A stretch of 64,000 bases of DNA from Rhodocyclaceae bacterium (lineage in GTDB: Bacteria > Pseudomonadota > Gammaproteobacteria > Burkholderiales > Rhodocyclaceae): NCBI GenBank assembly GCA_023383815.1, contig JAHDYG010000017.1:1-64000 (forward strand). The letters run 5' to 3'. Shown piece after piece: positions 34,071 to 43,668 of this stretch (position 1 is the first letter of the stretch; each line of letters begins with the position of its first letter). A program made the position numbers and the translations under genes. The notes under the pieces were generated by a model, which ran no database searches, had not been told where the DNA came from, and saw only the letters and a program-made list of their open reading frames with translations.

Positions 34071-34917
34071 TGGCTTGCATCCAGATCAGAAATTCGCGGT
34101 TGCCTTCGATGTTGCCGACGCCTCCTCCGGCGATCGGGGAGTCGAACCAGCCGCGCACCGCGAAGCCGGCTTCGGCCGCGGTCGCGCGCACGCGTTGCTC
34201 GACCTCGGCGAACGCGGCTGCATCGCGCACCACGCCACCCTTGGCGAGGTGCTGGGGACCGGCCTCGAACTGCGGCTTGACGAGCGCGATGACGGCACCA
34301 TCCGGGGCGAGCAGTGCGCGCCACTGCGGCATCAGCAAGGTCAGGGAAATGAAGCTCGCATCGCATACGATGAGATCGAAGCCGCGTGCCGGAAGGTGTT
34401 GCCCCAGGTCAGCGGCACCAAGATGGCGTGCGTTGATGCCCTCCAGCGTCACGCAGCGGGGATCGCTGCCCAGGCGCGGATGCAGCTGCCCGTGCCCGAC
34501 TTCGATGCCGACCACCTTGGCCGCACCGGCCTGGAGCAGGCAGTCGGTGAAACCGCCTGTGCTCTGCCCGACATCGAGGCAGATCCAGCCATGCACGTCC
34601 AGTCCGCTTCGTTCCAGCGCAGCCGCGAGCTTGAGCGCACCGCGCGAGACATACCGGCTGCGTTCGTCTTCCGCGATGTCGAGCGCCTCGGTCTCTACGA
34701 GCAGTTGTCCGGGCTTGGCCACGATCTGGCCCGATGCCCGGACGCATCCGGCTTCGATCAGCTCGCGGGCACGGGTACGCGAGCTCACCAGCCCACGCGC
34801 GACGAGCAGCGCGTCGGCACGCAGCCTGCCGTCCGCGCGATCGTGCGCCGTGCGACCCCCCGGGGTGCGCGTGGCGGCCGCGCGCGGACGGCGGCTGTGG
34901 AAGGAGTTCATCGACAT
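34051..34917 (-). CDS. tlyA: TlyA-family rRNA (cytidine-2'-O)-methyltransferase
   Basis: A 288-residue TlyA-type protein. An S4 RNA-binding domain occupies about residues 30-90 (RADALLVARGLVSSRTRARELIEAG) and a Rossmann methyltransferase follows with CLDVGQSTGGFTDCLLQAGA as the AdoMet-binding loop and VKPQFEAGPQHLAKGGVVRD as a conserved block. TlyA methylates ribosomal RNA; older names call it hemolysin. It uses S-adenosylmethionine, which fits its place between ahcY and metF. There is a long basic N-terminus of about 25 residues. Confidence 0.88.
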   Translation of the reverse strand: MSMNSFHSRRPRAAATRTPGGRTAHDRADGRLRADALLVARGLVSSRTRARELIEAGCVRASGQIVAKPGQLLVETEALDIAEDERSRYVSRGALKLAAALERSGLDVHGWICLDVGQSTGGFTDCLLQAGAAKVVGIEVGHGQLHPRLGSDPRCVTLEGINARHLGAADLGQHLPARGFDLIVCDASFISLTLLMPQWRALLAPDGAVIALVKPQFEAGPQHLAKGGVVRDAAAFAEVEQRVRATAAEAGFAVRGWFDSPIAGGGVGNIEGNREFLIWMQANEHTTD

Positions 34918-34959
34918 CCTGTGTGCGCCTTCAGGGTACAGGCTGGCCGGGAAGAGCCC

Positions 34960-36372
34960 TCAATACCGATAGTGCTCCGACTTGTACGGACCTTCCTTCG
35001 GTACGCCGATGTACGCCGCCTGCGCGTCGGTGAGTTCGGTGAGCTGCACGTTGAGCTTCCTGAGCTGCAGCCGCGCGACCTTCTCGTCGAGGTGCTTGGG
35101 CAGGGTGTAGACCCCGACCGGATAGTCTGCGGTACGGGTGAACAGCTCGATCTGCGCGATCGTCTGGTTGGCGAACGAAGAGCTCATCACGTACGACGGG
35201 TGGCCGGTGGCGCAGCCGAGGTTCACGAGGCGGCCCTTGGCGAGCAGGATGATGCGGTTGCCGGAAGGCAGCGTGATGTGGTCGACCTGCGGCTTGATCT
35301 CTTCCCACGGGTAGTCTTCGATCGAGGCGACGTTGATCTCGGAGTCGAAGTGGCCGATGTTGCAGACGATGGCGTTGTGCTTCATCTTCACCAGGTGGTG
35401 GTGGTCGATGACGTGGAAGTTGCCGGTGGCGGTGACGAAGATGTCGGCCTTGTCGCAGGCGTAGTCCATGGTCACGACGCGGTAGCCTTCCATCGCCGCC
35501 TGCAGCGCGCAGATCGGGTCGATCTCGGTGACCCATACCTGGGCGGAGAGGGCGCGCAGTGCCTGCGCCGAGCCCTTGCCGACGTCGCCGTAGCCGCAGA
35601 CGACGGCAATCTTGCCGGCGACCATCACGTCGGTGGCGCGCTTGATGCCATCGACCAGCGATTCGCGGCAGCCGTAGAGGTTGTCGAACTTCGACTTGGT
35701 GACCGAGTCGTTCACGTTGATCGCCGGGAACTTCAGCTCGCCGCGCTCGTGCATCTGGTAGAGGCGATGGACGCCGGTGGTGGTTTCCTCGGTAACGCCC
35801 TTGATCTTGTCGAGGCGGGTCGAGTACCACGTCGGGTCGGTCTTGAGTTTCGCCTTGATCGAGGCGAAGAGCACGGTCGCTTCCTCGCTGTCCGGGTTGT
35901 CGAGCACCGACAGATCCTTCTCGGCGCGGGCGCCGAGGTGCAGCAGCAGCGTCGCGTCGCCGCCGTCGTCGAGGATCATGTTCGAGAAGCCACCGTCGGC
36001 CCACTCGAAGATGCGGTGCGTGTAGTCCCAGTACTCGGGCAGCGACTCGCCCTTGACGGCGAAGACCGGAATGCCGGCGGCGGCGATGGCGGCGGCGGCG
36101 TGGTCCTGCGTCGAGAAGATGTTGCACGACGCCCAGCGGACTTCGGCGCCGAGTGCGGTCAGCGTCTCGATCAGCACGGCGGTCTGGATCGTCATGTGCA
36201 GCGAGCCGGTGATGCGCGCGCCCTTCAGCGGCTGCGACCTGGAAAACTCTTCGCGGATCGCCATGAGGCCCGGCATCTCGGTCTCGGCGATCCTGATTTC
36301 CTTGCGGCCCCAGTCGGCCAGTGCAAGGTCGGCGACGACGAAATCCTGAGTGTTGGAAACTGAGTCAGCCAC
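34960..36372 (-). CDS. ahcY: Adenosylhomocysteinase
   Basis: A 470-residue NAD-dependent S-adenosylhomocysteine hydrolase that splits SAH into adenosine and homocysteine. Motifs are [21 protein letters not shown], the NAD site [32 protein letters not shown] with catalytic Lys, and the C-terminal YKSEHYRY. Length includes the insertion seen in many bacterial and plant enzymes. The start codon is GTG (36370-36372) behind AAGGAG; that codon lies in a hairpin stem. A SAH riboswitch is just upstream. Confidence 0.96.
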   Translation of the reverse strand: MADSVSNTQDFVVADLALADWGRKEIRIAETEMPGLMAIREEFSRSQPLKGARITGSLHMTIQTAVLIETLTALGAEVRWASCNIFSTQDHAAAAIAAAGIPVFAVKGESLPEYWDYTHRIFEWADGGFSNMILDDGGDATLLLHLGARAEKDLSVLDNPDSEEATVLFASIKAKLKTDPTWYSTRLDKIKGVTEETTTGVHRLYQMHERGELKFPAINVNDSVTKSKFDNLYGCRESLVDGIKRATDVMVAGKIAVVCGYGDVGKGSAQALRALSAQVWVTEIDPICALQAAMEGYRVVTMDYACDKADIFVTATGNFHVIDHHHLVKMKHNAIVCNIGHFDSEINVASIEDYPWEEIKPQVDHITLPSGNRIILLAKGRLVNLGCATGHPSYVMSSSFANQTIAQIELFTRTADYPVGVYTLPKHLDEKVARLQLRKLNVQLTELTDAQAAYIGVPKEGPYKSEHYRY

Positions 36373-36396
36373 AGTAAGCTCCTTATGAACTGTGGC
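36368..36396 (-). promoter_or_regulatory. Hairpin enclosing the ahcY ribosome site and start codon
   Basis: GCCACAG (36390-36396 read on the minus strand) can pair with CTGTGGC (36368-36374), placing AAGGAG in the loop and the GTG start codon in the stem. It could give translational control linked to the upstream SAH aptamer. The pairing is visible; the regulatory role is inference. Confidence 0.45.
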
Positions 36397-36470
36397 CGGG
36401 GAGGGAGGCGTGATGCGGGAAAAGGTCCGGCAGGCTCACTTCGCCCCCTGCGCCCGGCAGGGTTGGGTCA

Positions 36471-36540
36471 GCGAGCGCAGTTATGAACCGAGCCTGGGGG
36501 TGTGGGTCGATACGGCCACAGCCCCTGCAGCGCTCCTCGG
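36471..36540 (-). ncRNA. SAH riboswitch aptamer upstream of ahcY
   Basis: On the minus strand the leader begins CCGAGGAGCGCTGCAG, then contains CCAGGCTCGG and ends with CTGCGCTCGC. The first block pairs with the later CGCTC and GGCTCGG blocks as in the SAH riboswitch consensus (GAGGAGCGCUGC...AGGCUCGG...GCGCUC), which in betaproteobacteria and pseudomonads is found before ahcY and turns expression on when SAH accumulates. The transcription start predicted from the -10 box falls at its 5' edge. Confidence 0.85.
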
Positions 36541-36548
36541 AAGGCGCA

Positions 36549-36578
36549 ATTATACGGGCTTCGGAACGGCAAGTGGAA
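36549..36578 (-). promoter_or_regulatory. Promoter of the ahcY transcript
   Basis: A perfect -10 box TATAAT (36549-36554 read on the minus strand) ends nine bases before the riboswitch. The -35 position 17 bases upstream holds only a weak TTCCAC-like match. The distance to the aptamer agrees with transcription starting at or just before its first stem. Confidence 0.7.
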
Positions 36579-36596
36579 GAGTCCGGGGCCAGCCGC

Positions 36597-39068
36597 TCAG
36601 ATCCCGTCGCCCGCCCAGTCGCCCGCATCCGACGGAAAGGGGGGGGGCGGGGCAGAGGGCGCCTGAGCATCCGAGTCGGGTCCCTCCGAGTCGCGTTCCG
36701 GAGCCGAGCAGGGGATACGGATCTGCACGGTCGTTCCCTCGTGCGGAACGCTCTCGACCCCGATCGTGCCACCGAGCACGTGGGTGACCAGGTTGTGCAC
36801 GATGTTCAATCCGAGTCCGGTGCCGCCGCGTCCGAGGCGGGTCGTGAAGAAGGGGTCGAAGATGCGCCGCAGGTGATCCGGGGGGATCCCGCAGCCGTCG
36901 TCGCGGACTTCGATGAGCGCCGACCCGGGTTCCGCGGCTTGCACGACGATCCGGATCGTTCCGCTGGCGCGGCCTTCGAACGCGTGGATGAGTGCGTTTC
37001 CGACAAGATTGGTGAGAATCTGTCCGAGCGCGCCGGGAAAACTGTCGACGACGATGTCGGCGTCCGTGTCGGTGATCAGCCGGATGGGCGTGCGCTTGAA
37101 GGACGGGCGCATCGTCATTGCGATCTCCTCGACGACTTCGGTGAGCGCGAAGGTGCGGCGCTGCGCACTCGACTGATCCACCGCGATCTGCTTGAAGCTC
37201 GCGACGAGCTCGGCGGCGCGCTGCAGGTTGCGCTCGATGATCGCGCTACCGGTCTCGGTTTCCGCTAGGAAGCGTTCGAGCGCCGAGCGCCTGAGTCCTT
37301 GCTCCAGTTCGCGTCGCAATCCCCGGGCCTGGTCGGCGACGGTGTTGGCGGCCATCAGGCTGTTGCCGAGCGGTGTGCCCAGTTCGTGGGCGACGCCGGC
37401 CACGAGCGAACCGAGCGCAGCCATCTTCTCGGCGCGCACCAGCTCTTCCTGGGTGCGCTTGAGGTGTTCGAGGGTGGCCGTCAGTTCCTGGTTCGAGCGG
37501 TTCAATGCGCCCGTACGCTCGATCACCTTGGATTCGAGCGCGTCGTTGAGTTCGCGCAGCCGTGCTTCGGCCTCACGGTGACCGGTGATGTCCTCGTAGA
37601 CGATCACCGCCAGACCTTCGCCGCCAAACTGGAACCGTCGCCCGGAAACCCGGCACAGGCGCTGTTCGCCATCGCTTCGTCGCATCCAGGCTTCGAAGTC
37701 GCCGACGCCATCGGTGTGGTCCAGCTGATCCATGAAGCGGCGTCGGACCTGATTGTCGGTCCACATCCTCATGTCGATCCCGTCGCGCCCGATGGCCTGT
37801 GCGCGGGGGATCAGGAAGAGTTCGGTCCAGGCATCATTGACATCCGCGGCGGCGTGATCGGTGGCGATCACGCAGACCTCCATTGCAACCGGGCAGGCGT
37901 GGAACACGACCGAGAACTTGCGCTCGGCTTCGGTGCGTGCCTGGGTTTCGCGCAGACGCGCAGTGATGTCGACATCGATGCTGACGAATACCCGTTCTTC
38001 CTCCGTACCCGGAAGCGCAAACAGGGTCGTCAGCACCCAGGCGGACGCGCCGTTTCGATGCCGGACCTCGACTTCGACCGGACCGATCGTGCCGCCGCCG
38101 CGCTCGAGGCAGGCGATCGACTCCGTGACATCGAAGCGCTGCGCCGCGTACCCGGCGAGCTGCCCCAGGGGGCGCCCGATCGCTTCGGTCGCGTTGTAGC
38201 CGTAGAGCGATTCGGCGCCGGGGTTCCAGTAGATGACGCGACCGGCGCGGTCGAGCCACTTCACCGCGAGACCGGAGGCGGCATCCAGCATCGTGCGCAG
38301 GCGTGCTTCACTGCGCGCGATGCGATCCTCGCGGCGGCGGATGGCGCCGCTCATGGTCTCGAAGGCGTGCGCCAGCGCGTTCAGTTCGGCGACTCGCTCG
38401 GTGCGCCAGCGCAGTTCATAGTCGCCGCGGGCGATCCGGTCGGCGAACGAGCGCAGCGTGCGAAACTGCTTGACGAAGCCGCGCGCCTGCAGCAGCGCGC
38501 CGAGCAGACTCAGGCTCACTGCGGTCAGGAGGACGATCGCCACGATCGCGGTCGCAATGCGGAGGGTGCGAAACGCTTCGTCGCGCGGCTGGGTCAGCAG
38601 CAGGGTCCAGCCGGTATGGGGAATGGCCGCCAGCGTGCCGAGAACCGGAAGGCCGTCGAGCTCGGCCACATGCCAGGCGCCGTCGGTCGCGTCGTTCAGG
38701 GGCGGGAGGTTTGCCGGCCGGCTGGTGCTGTCCTCTGCGGTACGGGCACCCGAGTCGTAGAGGGATTCTCCGTTGCGATCGAGCACGAACGCGCGAAGCG
38801 ACGCGTTCAGTCCAGCCTCGTGCAGCGCGTGGTTCACCTCCGCGGCGAGGGCCTGGTCGGGCGTGAGCGGGGCATGCGTGGGCCATTCGAGCTTTGCGCC
38901 AAGCTGGGCAGCCAGCGCCCGTGTCAGAAGCTGTTGGCGGGCGCCGACCTCGTCCTGCGCGATCGGCAGCAACCAGGCCTGGAACAGCGGCCAGGCGACC
39001 AGCGCGGTCACGAGCGCCATGAACAGGGCGCGTGACAACAGGTAGCGCGATAGTCCGACCGCCTGCAT
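36597..39068 (-). CDS. PAS-domain sensor histidine kinase
   Basis: An 823-residue membrane kinase. TM1 is about residues 9-30, an extracytoplasmic sensor about 31-160 follows, then TM2 and a HAMP linker. Two PAS domains come next (about 245-370, with VIYWNPGAESLYGYNATEAIG, and about 385-495), then HisKA with the H-box VAGVAHELGTPLGNSL and HATPase_c with the N box (NLVGNALIHAF), DDGCGIPPDHL and GRGGTGLGLNIVHNL. It is transcribed 29 bases before a response regulator with GGDEF/EAL domains, its probable target. The ATG at 39068 directly precedes the first helix; the longer frame is a shadow. Confidence 0.88.
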   Translation of the reverse strand: MQAVGLSRYLLSRALFMALVTALVAWPLFQAWLLPIAQDEVGARQQLLTRALAAQLGAKLEWPTHAPLTPDQALAAEVNHALHEAGLNASLRAFVLDRNGESLYDSGARTAEDSTSRPANLPPLNDATDGAWHVAELDGLPVLGTLAAIPHTGWTLLLTQPRDEAFRTLRIATAIVAIVLLTAVSLSLLGALLQARGFVKQFRTLRSFADRIARGDYELRWRTERVAELNALAHAFETMSGAIRRREDRIARSEARLRTMLDAASGLAVKWLDRAGRVIYWNPGAESLYGYNATEAIGRPLGQLAGYAAQRFDVTESIACLERGGGTIGPVEVEVRHRNGASAWVLTTLFALPGTEEERVFVSIDVDITARLRETQARTEAERKFSVVFHACPVAMEVCVIATDHAAADVNDAWTELFLIPRAQAIGRDGIDMRMWTDNQVRRRFMDQLDHTDGVGDFEAWMRRSDGEQRLCRVSGRRFQFGGEGLAVIVYEDITGHREAEARLRELNDALESKVIERTGALNRSNQELTATLEHLKRTQEELVRAEKMAALGSLVAGVAHELGTPLGNSLMAANTVADQARGLRRELEQGLRRSALERFLAETETGSAIIERNLQRAAELVASFKQIAVDQSSAQRRTFALTEVVEEIAMTMRPSFKRTPIRLITDTDADIVVDSFPGALGQILTNLVGNALIHAFEGRASGTIRIVVQAAEPGSALIEVRDDGCGIPPDHLRRIFDPFFTTRLGRGGTGLGLNIVHNLVTHVLGGTIGVESVPHEGTTVQIRIPCSAPERDSEGPDSDAQAPSAPPPPFPSDAGDWAGDGI

Positions 39069-39097
39069 GGGGATCCTGGGTTTGCGGGCGCAGCGGG

Positions 39098-41326
39098 TCA
39101 GTCGCCGCGGCGGCGGGCGCAGTGATCGGTGAGCCAGCCATGCCATTCGTCGGCGGGCATCGGACGCGCGTACAGGAATCCCTGACCGATCTGGCAGCCC
39201 ATCGCGGCGAGCAGGGCTGCCTGCTCGGGGGTTTCGATGCCTTCGGCAATCAGTTCGACTCCGATCCGTCCGCCCAGTCCGCATACCAGCCCGGCGATGT
39301 CGCCGCCCTTGCCGGACTGGCCAAGCTCTCCGACGAAATTCCGGTCGATCTTCAGCCGGTCGACGCGCATGCGCTGCAGGTGCCCCAGCGACGAGAAACC
39401 GGTCCCGAAGTCATCGATCGCGATCTCCAGGCCCATCGCCTTGATGCGGTCGAACAGCTCGATCATGCGCGTCGGTTCCCCCATGGCGACCGATTCGGTG
39501 ATCTCCAGCTCGATGTTGTGGGGTGGCGCGCCGGTCTCATCCAGGATCTCGCCGAGGCGGTCGAGAAAGCGCGGGTCGCGGAACTGGATCAGGGAAACGT
39601 TGATCGCCACCCGCAGGTCGCCATGCCCGCGCGCCTGAAGTGCTGCCGCCTCTGTGCAGGCACGGCGGATCACCCATTCTCCGAGCGGGACGATCAGGCC
39701 GGATTGCTCGGCCAGCGGCACGAAGCTGTCCGGGGGGATCAGCTCGCCGTCGTGGCCGCGCCAGCGCAGCAGCGCTTCGATGCCGACGCAGCGGCCGGTG
39801 GCCAGTTCGATCTGGGGCTGATAGGCGAGATAGAGCTTCTCCTCGGAAAACGCCTCGCGCAGGTTCGCGAGCAGGCGGACACGATCGCGGATCTCGGCCC
39901 CCATGCTCGGATCGAAGCGTACGAGGCTGCCGCGGCCGTTGTGCTTGGCCTGCTTGAGCGCGAGGAAGGCGTTCTCCAGCGCTTCGCTGCCGTCGCCCGC
40001 GACGTCGTCGAAGCTCACCAGCCCGACCGTGCACGAGACGGTCATCCGGTGCTCGCCGAATTCGAGCGGCGCGTCGAACGATGCGCGCAAGCCTTCCGCA
40101 TCTGCCGCCTTGCCCGACCACATGACCCCGAAGCAGTCACCGCCGATGCGCGCGATGCAGGTCGCATCGGCGCAGGCCTGCCCGATCCGTGCCGCGACTG
40201 CCTGCAGCAGCTGGTCGCCGATGCGATGCCCGAGGGCGCCGTTGATTTCGCCGAAGTGATCGATGTCGATCGCCGCGAGCCAGCCGTGGCCGGATGGCCG
40301 TACGTGCAGCCAGGTGTCGATGCGGTCGATGAGTGCGCGGCGGTTCGGGAGGTCGAGCAGGGTGTCCTGGTAGGAGTATGTCTTCAGACGATGTACGAGC
40401 GCGGCGTTGTCCAGGCACACGGAGACGTTCGCGCAGAACACTTCGAGCAGGCCCGGGTCGAGCGAATCCGATACCGGTTCAGCGTCGATGTAGGCTGCCA
40501 GACGGCGCTGGTCGCGGCCGCCAAAATGCAGGGCCATTCCGTAGCCGGGTTCGATGATCCGGTCCTCGCCCTCCAGTGCAGTGAGCAGGAGCCGCCGGAT
40601 CGTCGCGTCCTCGAGGGCTTCCAGTGGCTTGCTGACCGAGTCCTGGAAGCGTCCGGCCGCGGCGATGACGACGGGCGCGAATCCATTGTCCTGACGCGCG
40701 CAGACGAGCCCTTCCGGTTCCAGGCCGAGCAGGCCGGACATCTGGATGATGATGCCGGCAGCGAACTCGCTCAGCCCGTCCGTATGCAGCAGTTCGGCGC
40801 TGCCGCGCACGATCTTTGCCAGCCCTTCGCGGCCTGCGTTGATGACGTGGATCTGCTGGTAGGTGCGGATGGCGGCGGTGAGTGCTGCGTACAGCCGGTT
40901 GCGTGAAAGTTCGGACTTGTTCTTGTAGTCGTTGATGTCGTAGTCGCGGATCGCCTCGATCTCGGGCGCGTAGCCCGGCTGCCCGGTGCGCAGGATGATG
41001 CGCGTTTCCTTCATTCCGTACCGGTTGCGGATCTCGTCAACGAGCTGCAGGCCGGCATCCTGCGTTTCCATCACGACATCGAGCAGGATGACGGCGATCT
41101 GCGGGCGCTCGGCGAACAGGGTGCGCGCCTCGGCGGCGGAATAGGCATGCAGGAATTCCAGCGGTCTACCGCAGACGTCGATGCCGGCAAAGCCGAGTTC
41201 GGTGCTCTCGTGGACATCGACATCGTCGTCCACGATCAGCACCTTCCAGGTCAGGGTCTTGCGCGGGAGCCCGCACGGCGCCGCCTCATCGGCAAACTGC
41301 AGCAGATCGTCATCCGTCATGACCAC
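39098..41326 (-). CDS. Response regulator with DUF3369, degenerate GGDEF and EAL domains
   Basis: A 742-residue protein. The receiver (about 27-150) has VLIVDDDVDVH and the phospho-Asp in VILLDVVMETQDAG. A DUF3369 sensor domain follows (about 165-310). The GGDEF-type domain reads IGGDCF, so the catalytic Glu is replaced by Cys and cyclase activity should be lost. The EAL domain is intact (GIEALLRWRG, ELEITESV, IAIDDFGTGFSSL, LIAEGIET), so c-di-GMP hydrolysis controlled by phosphorylation is likely, perhaps with the degenerate domain sensing GTP. It is encoded just upstream of its likely cognate kinase gene. Confidence 0.9.
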   Translation of the reverse strand: MVMTDDDLLQFADEAAPCGLPRKTLTWKVLIVDDDVDVHESTELGFAGIDVCGRPLEFLHAYSAAEARTLFAERPQIAVILLDVVMETQDAGLQLVDEIRNRYGMKETRIILRTGQPGYAPEIEAIRDYDINDYKNKSELSRNRLYAALTAAIRTYQQIHVINAGREGLAKIVRGSAELLHTDGLSEFAAGIIIQMSGLLGLEPEGLVCARQDNGFAPVVIAAAGRFQDSVSKPLEALEDATIRRLLLTALEGEDRIIEPGYGMALHFGGRDQRRLAAYIDAEPVSDSLDPGLLEVFCANVSVCLDNAALVHRLKTYSYQDTLLDLPNRRALIDRIDTWLHVRPSGHGWLAAIDIDHFGEINGALGHRIGDQLLQAVAARIGQACADATCIARIGGDCFGVMWSGKAADAEGLRASFDAPLEFGEHRMTVSCTVGLVSFDDVAGDGSEALENAFLALKQAKHNGRGSLVRFDPSMGAEIRDRVRLLANLREAFSEEKLYLAYQPQIELATGRCVGIEALLRWRGHDGELIPPDSFVPLAEQSGLIVPLGEWVIRRACTEAAALQARGHGDLRVAINVSLIQFRDPRFLDRLGEILDETGAPPHNIELEITESVAMGEPTRMIELFDRIKAMGLEIAIDDFGTGFSSLGHLQRMRVDRLKIDRNFVGELGQSGKGGDIAGLVCGLGGRIGVELIAEGIETPEQAALLAAMGCQIGQGFLYARPMPADEWHGWLTDHCARRRGD

Positions 41327-41494
41327 TCCACATCGTCACGGGGGCAGCAAACCTCCAGGATATCGCTTTGGCATCGTGGCCGTACGAGACCGGGTCGGGT
41401 GCTGCGGGTTCGGGGATTTCGACGCCTTTACCGGTCATTGTGGCCAGCCGCGAAGTCTTCGGCAAGTAGACCGATCGGGGGGGGGCGGGGGTGG

Positions 41495-42109
41495 TCAGGG
41501 TCGATCGCGCCCCGGGGAGGGGGCCGACGCGACGCCGGCCGTCAGGATGAAGCGCATCGCCTGTTCCATGCTCATGTCGAGCGGGCGCAGATCGCGCCGC
41601 GGGACGAGCAGCGCATAACCACCGATCATGTAGCTCATGGGCAGATAGACCAGCACGCAGCCCTCCTCGTCGAAGCCCTTGGGCATCCGGTTCATGTCGG
41701 CCTGGGTGACGAGCCCGATGGCCTGCATGCCAGTGTCGCCGAGCCGGACGGAGACGACCTGTTCGAAGTCCTTCTTCTTCATCGGCGAGAAGTAGTCGAT
41801 GAAATCGCGAATTGCCGGGTAGAGCTGGCGCACCAGCGGCAGCCGCAGGAACAGGCGCTCGCTTTGCGCGAACACGCGCTGCATGACGTAGGTGTGCATC
41901 AGCAGCCCGACGATGAAGCAGATCGCCAGTCCGGCGGCGACGCCGAGACCGGGGCGGTAGAGCCCTTCAGGCAGATGGCTCAGCAGTTGCTGGCCGAGCA
42001 GCGCCTCGGTCGACACGACGAGCCAGTAGATCAGATAGATCGTCAGTGCGACCGGCAGGAGCGTGATCAGTCCGGTCAGAACGTTGCGTGTGATGAAACC
42101 CATGATCAT
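41495..42109 (-). CDS. DUF502 family membrane protein
   Basis: A 204-residue inner-membrane protein of the DUF502 family. Two N-terminal hydrophobic segments (NVLTGLITLLPVALTIYLIYWLV and GLGVAAGLAICFIVGLLMHTYVM) are followed by the conserved cytosolic block LPLVRQLYPAIRDFIDYFSP and a beta-rich tail with VYLPMSYMIGGYALLVPR. The role is not known. The ATG at 42109 (or 42103) is chosen because the upstream frame has no support. Confidence 0.82.
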   Translation of the reverse strand: MIMGFITRNVLTGLITLLPVALTIYLIYWLVVSTEALLGQQLLSHLPEGLYRPGLGVAAGLAICFIVGLLMHTYVMQRVFAQSERLFLRLPLVRQLYPAIRDFIDYFSPMKKKDFEQVVSVRLGDTGMQAIGLVTQADMNRMPKGFDEEGCVLVYLPMSYMIGGYALLVPRRDLRPLDMSMEQAMRFILTAGVASAPSPGRDRP

Positions 42110-42377
42110 TGTCCTGAAGTGCTGTGGAGGTTGGAACGGCCGCGATCGGTCGGGGTGCGCCAGGGGGGATTGTGCATCATGCGCTCCCGGATTGTTCCGG
42201 AGCGGAATCGAGCCGGCATCGAACCGGCGCCGTTCGGAGTGTGCCTCGCCGGGCCACGCGCGGCTTGCGGCGAGCGTGCGGGCGGCCCTTTTGCTACACT
42301 CGAAACGGTTGGACGGCCGGATCGGTTGCCCCGAGTGGAGCTGCAGTCTGCCGGCATGCGCCGGAACGGATGATGGC

Positions 42378-43643
42378 GTGAAAAACGACGAAAAACCCGT
42401 ACGCCTGCGAGTCGACCAGCTGTGTCCCGGCGTGTTCATCTCGCTCTCGGAACGCTGGATGGATCACCCGTTCCTGTTCAACGAATTTCGCATCACGAGC
42501 GAGAAGCAGATCCAGATCCTGCGCGATCTGGGCATGGACACCGTGCTGTGCTATCCCTCACGCAGCACGGCCGTCCCGCGCCTGAGCGTGCCGGAACCGG
42601 CAGAACCTCCTCCGCCGCCGGCGCCGACCGCCGAGGAGCTTGCGCAGATCGAGGCGAAGCGCGTGCGCATGGAGCGGATCGCGAAGCAGCGGGACAAGCT
42701 CGCACGCTGCGAGAAGGCCTACGGCAAGACGGCCGGCGCGATCCGCGGGTTGATGCAGCGCCTGCATTCCTCACCGAAGCAGGCGGCCGAGATGGCCAAG
42801 GAGGTCGTCGATGAGACCGTGGCGGCATTTGTCGGCGACCAGGACGTCGTGCTGCACCTCATCGGCCAGAAGCGCGGCGACGAAAACGCCTATTTCCATG
42901 CCCTGAACGTGATGGTGCTCTCGCTCATCCTGGGCAAGTCGCAGAGTCTGTCCGAGGAACAGTTGCGGGAGATCGGCATGGGCGCGATCTTCCATGACCT
43001 GGGCAAGTTGCGCGTTCCCGATGCGATCCTGAAGAAGGGCAGCGAGCGCACACGGGTCGAGGAGGACTTCTATCGCCTGCATACCGTGTATGGCGAGCAG
43101 ATCGGGCAGGAGACGGGCGCGATTGAGCCCGGCGCGCTGGCGATCCTGCGTCAGCACCACGAACGCATGGATGGGAGCGGATTTCCGGACGGCGTGCCGG
43201 CTGCGCGCACGACGATCGGCTCGCGCATCGTCGCGATCGCCAATCGCTACGACAATCTGTGCAACAACGCCGACCTGGGCGGCATGACCCCCGCCGAGGC
43301 CCTGTCGCAGATGTTCCGCAAGGAGGGCAAGTGGTGGGACGAACTGCTGCTGTCGTCCTTCATCAAGCTCCTCGGGGTCTATCCGCCCGGTTCGATCGTG
43401 CAACTGTCCAATGGCACGATCGGGCTCGTCGTCGCCGTCAATCGCAGTCAGCTGCTCAAGCCCAGCGTCCTGATCCATGACGCGAACGTTCCCCGCAACG
43501 AAGCCAACATCGTGGATCTCGTCGACACGCCGGAGGTCAAGATCGACAAGGCCGTGCGTCGCGATGTGGTGCCGCCCGAGGCGCTCGAGTACCTTGCGCC
43601 GCGCCACCAGGTGATCTACTTCTACGACAGCGACCAGCGCTGA
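42378..43643 (+). CDS. HD-GYP domain protein, second copy
   Basis: A 421-residue paralogue of the protein at 11512-12792, with the same order: DUF3391-like start (RVDQLCPGVFISLSERWMDHPF), Pro-rich linker, coiled coil, HD-GYP domain and a short barrel. HD is at 206-207 (FHDLGKLRVP). The GYP loop reads HHERMDGSGFPDG, a GFP variant, so phosphodiesterase activity is likely but less certain. The start codon is GTG at 42378; ATG codons just upstream are out of frame. Confidence 0.85.
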   Translation: MKNDEKPVRLRVDQLCPGVFISLSERWMDHPFLFNEFRITSEKQIQILRDLGMDTVLCYPSRSTAVPRLSVPEPAEPPPPPAPTAEELAQIEAKRVRMERIAKQRDKLARCEKAYGKTAGAIRGLMQRLHSSPKQAAEMAKEVVDETVAAFVGDQDVVLHLIGQKRGDENAYFHALNVMVLSLILGKSQSLSEEQLREIGMGAIFHDLGKLRVPDAILKKGSERTRVEEDFYRLHTVYGEQIGQETGAIEPGALAILRQHHERMDGSGFPDGVPAARTTIGSRIVAIANRYDNLCNNADLGGMTPAEALSQMFRKEGKWWDELLLSSFIKLLGVYPPGSIVQLSNGTIGLVVAVNRSQLLKPSVLIHDANVPRNEANIVDLVDTPEVKIDKAVRRDVVPPEALEYLAPRHQVIYFYDSDQR

Positions 43644-43668
43644 GCGGGCGTGCGCCCGGCGCACGGGC

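Noticed and set aside
33946-36363. Long plus-strand frame over tlyA and ahcY
   Set aside because: The opposite strand encodes unambiguous TlyA and adenosylhomocysteinase; no domain is seen in this frame.
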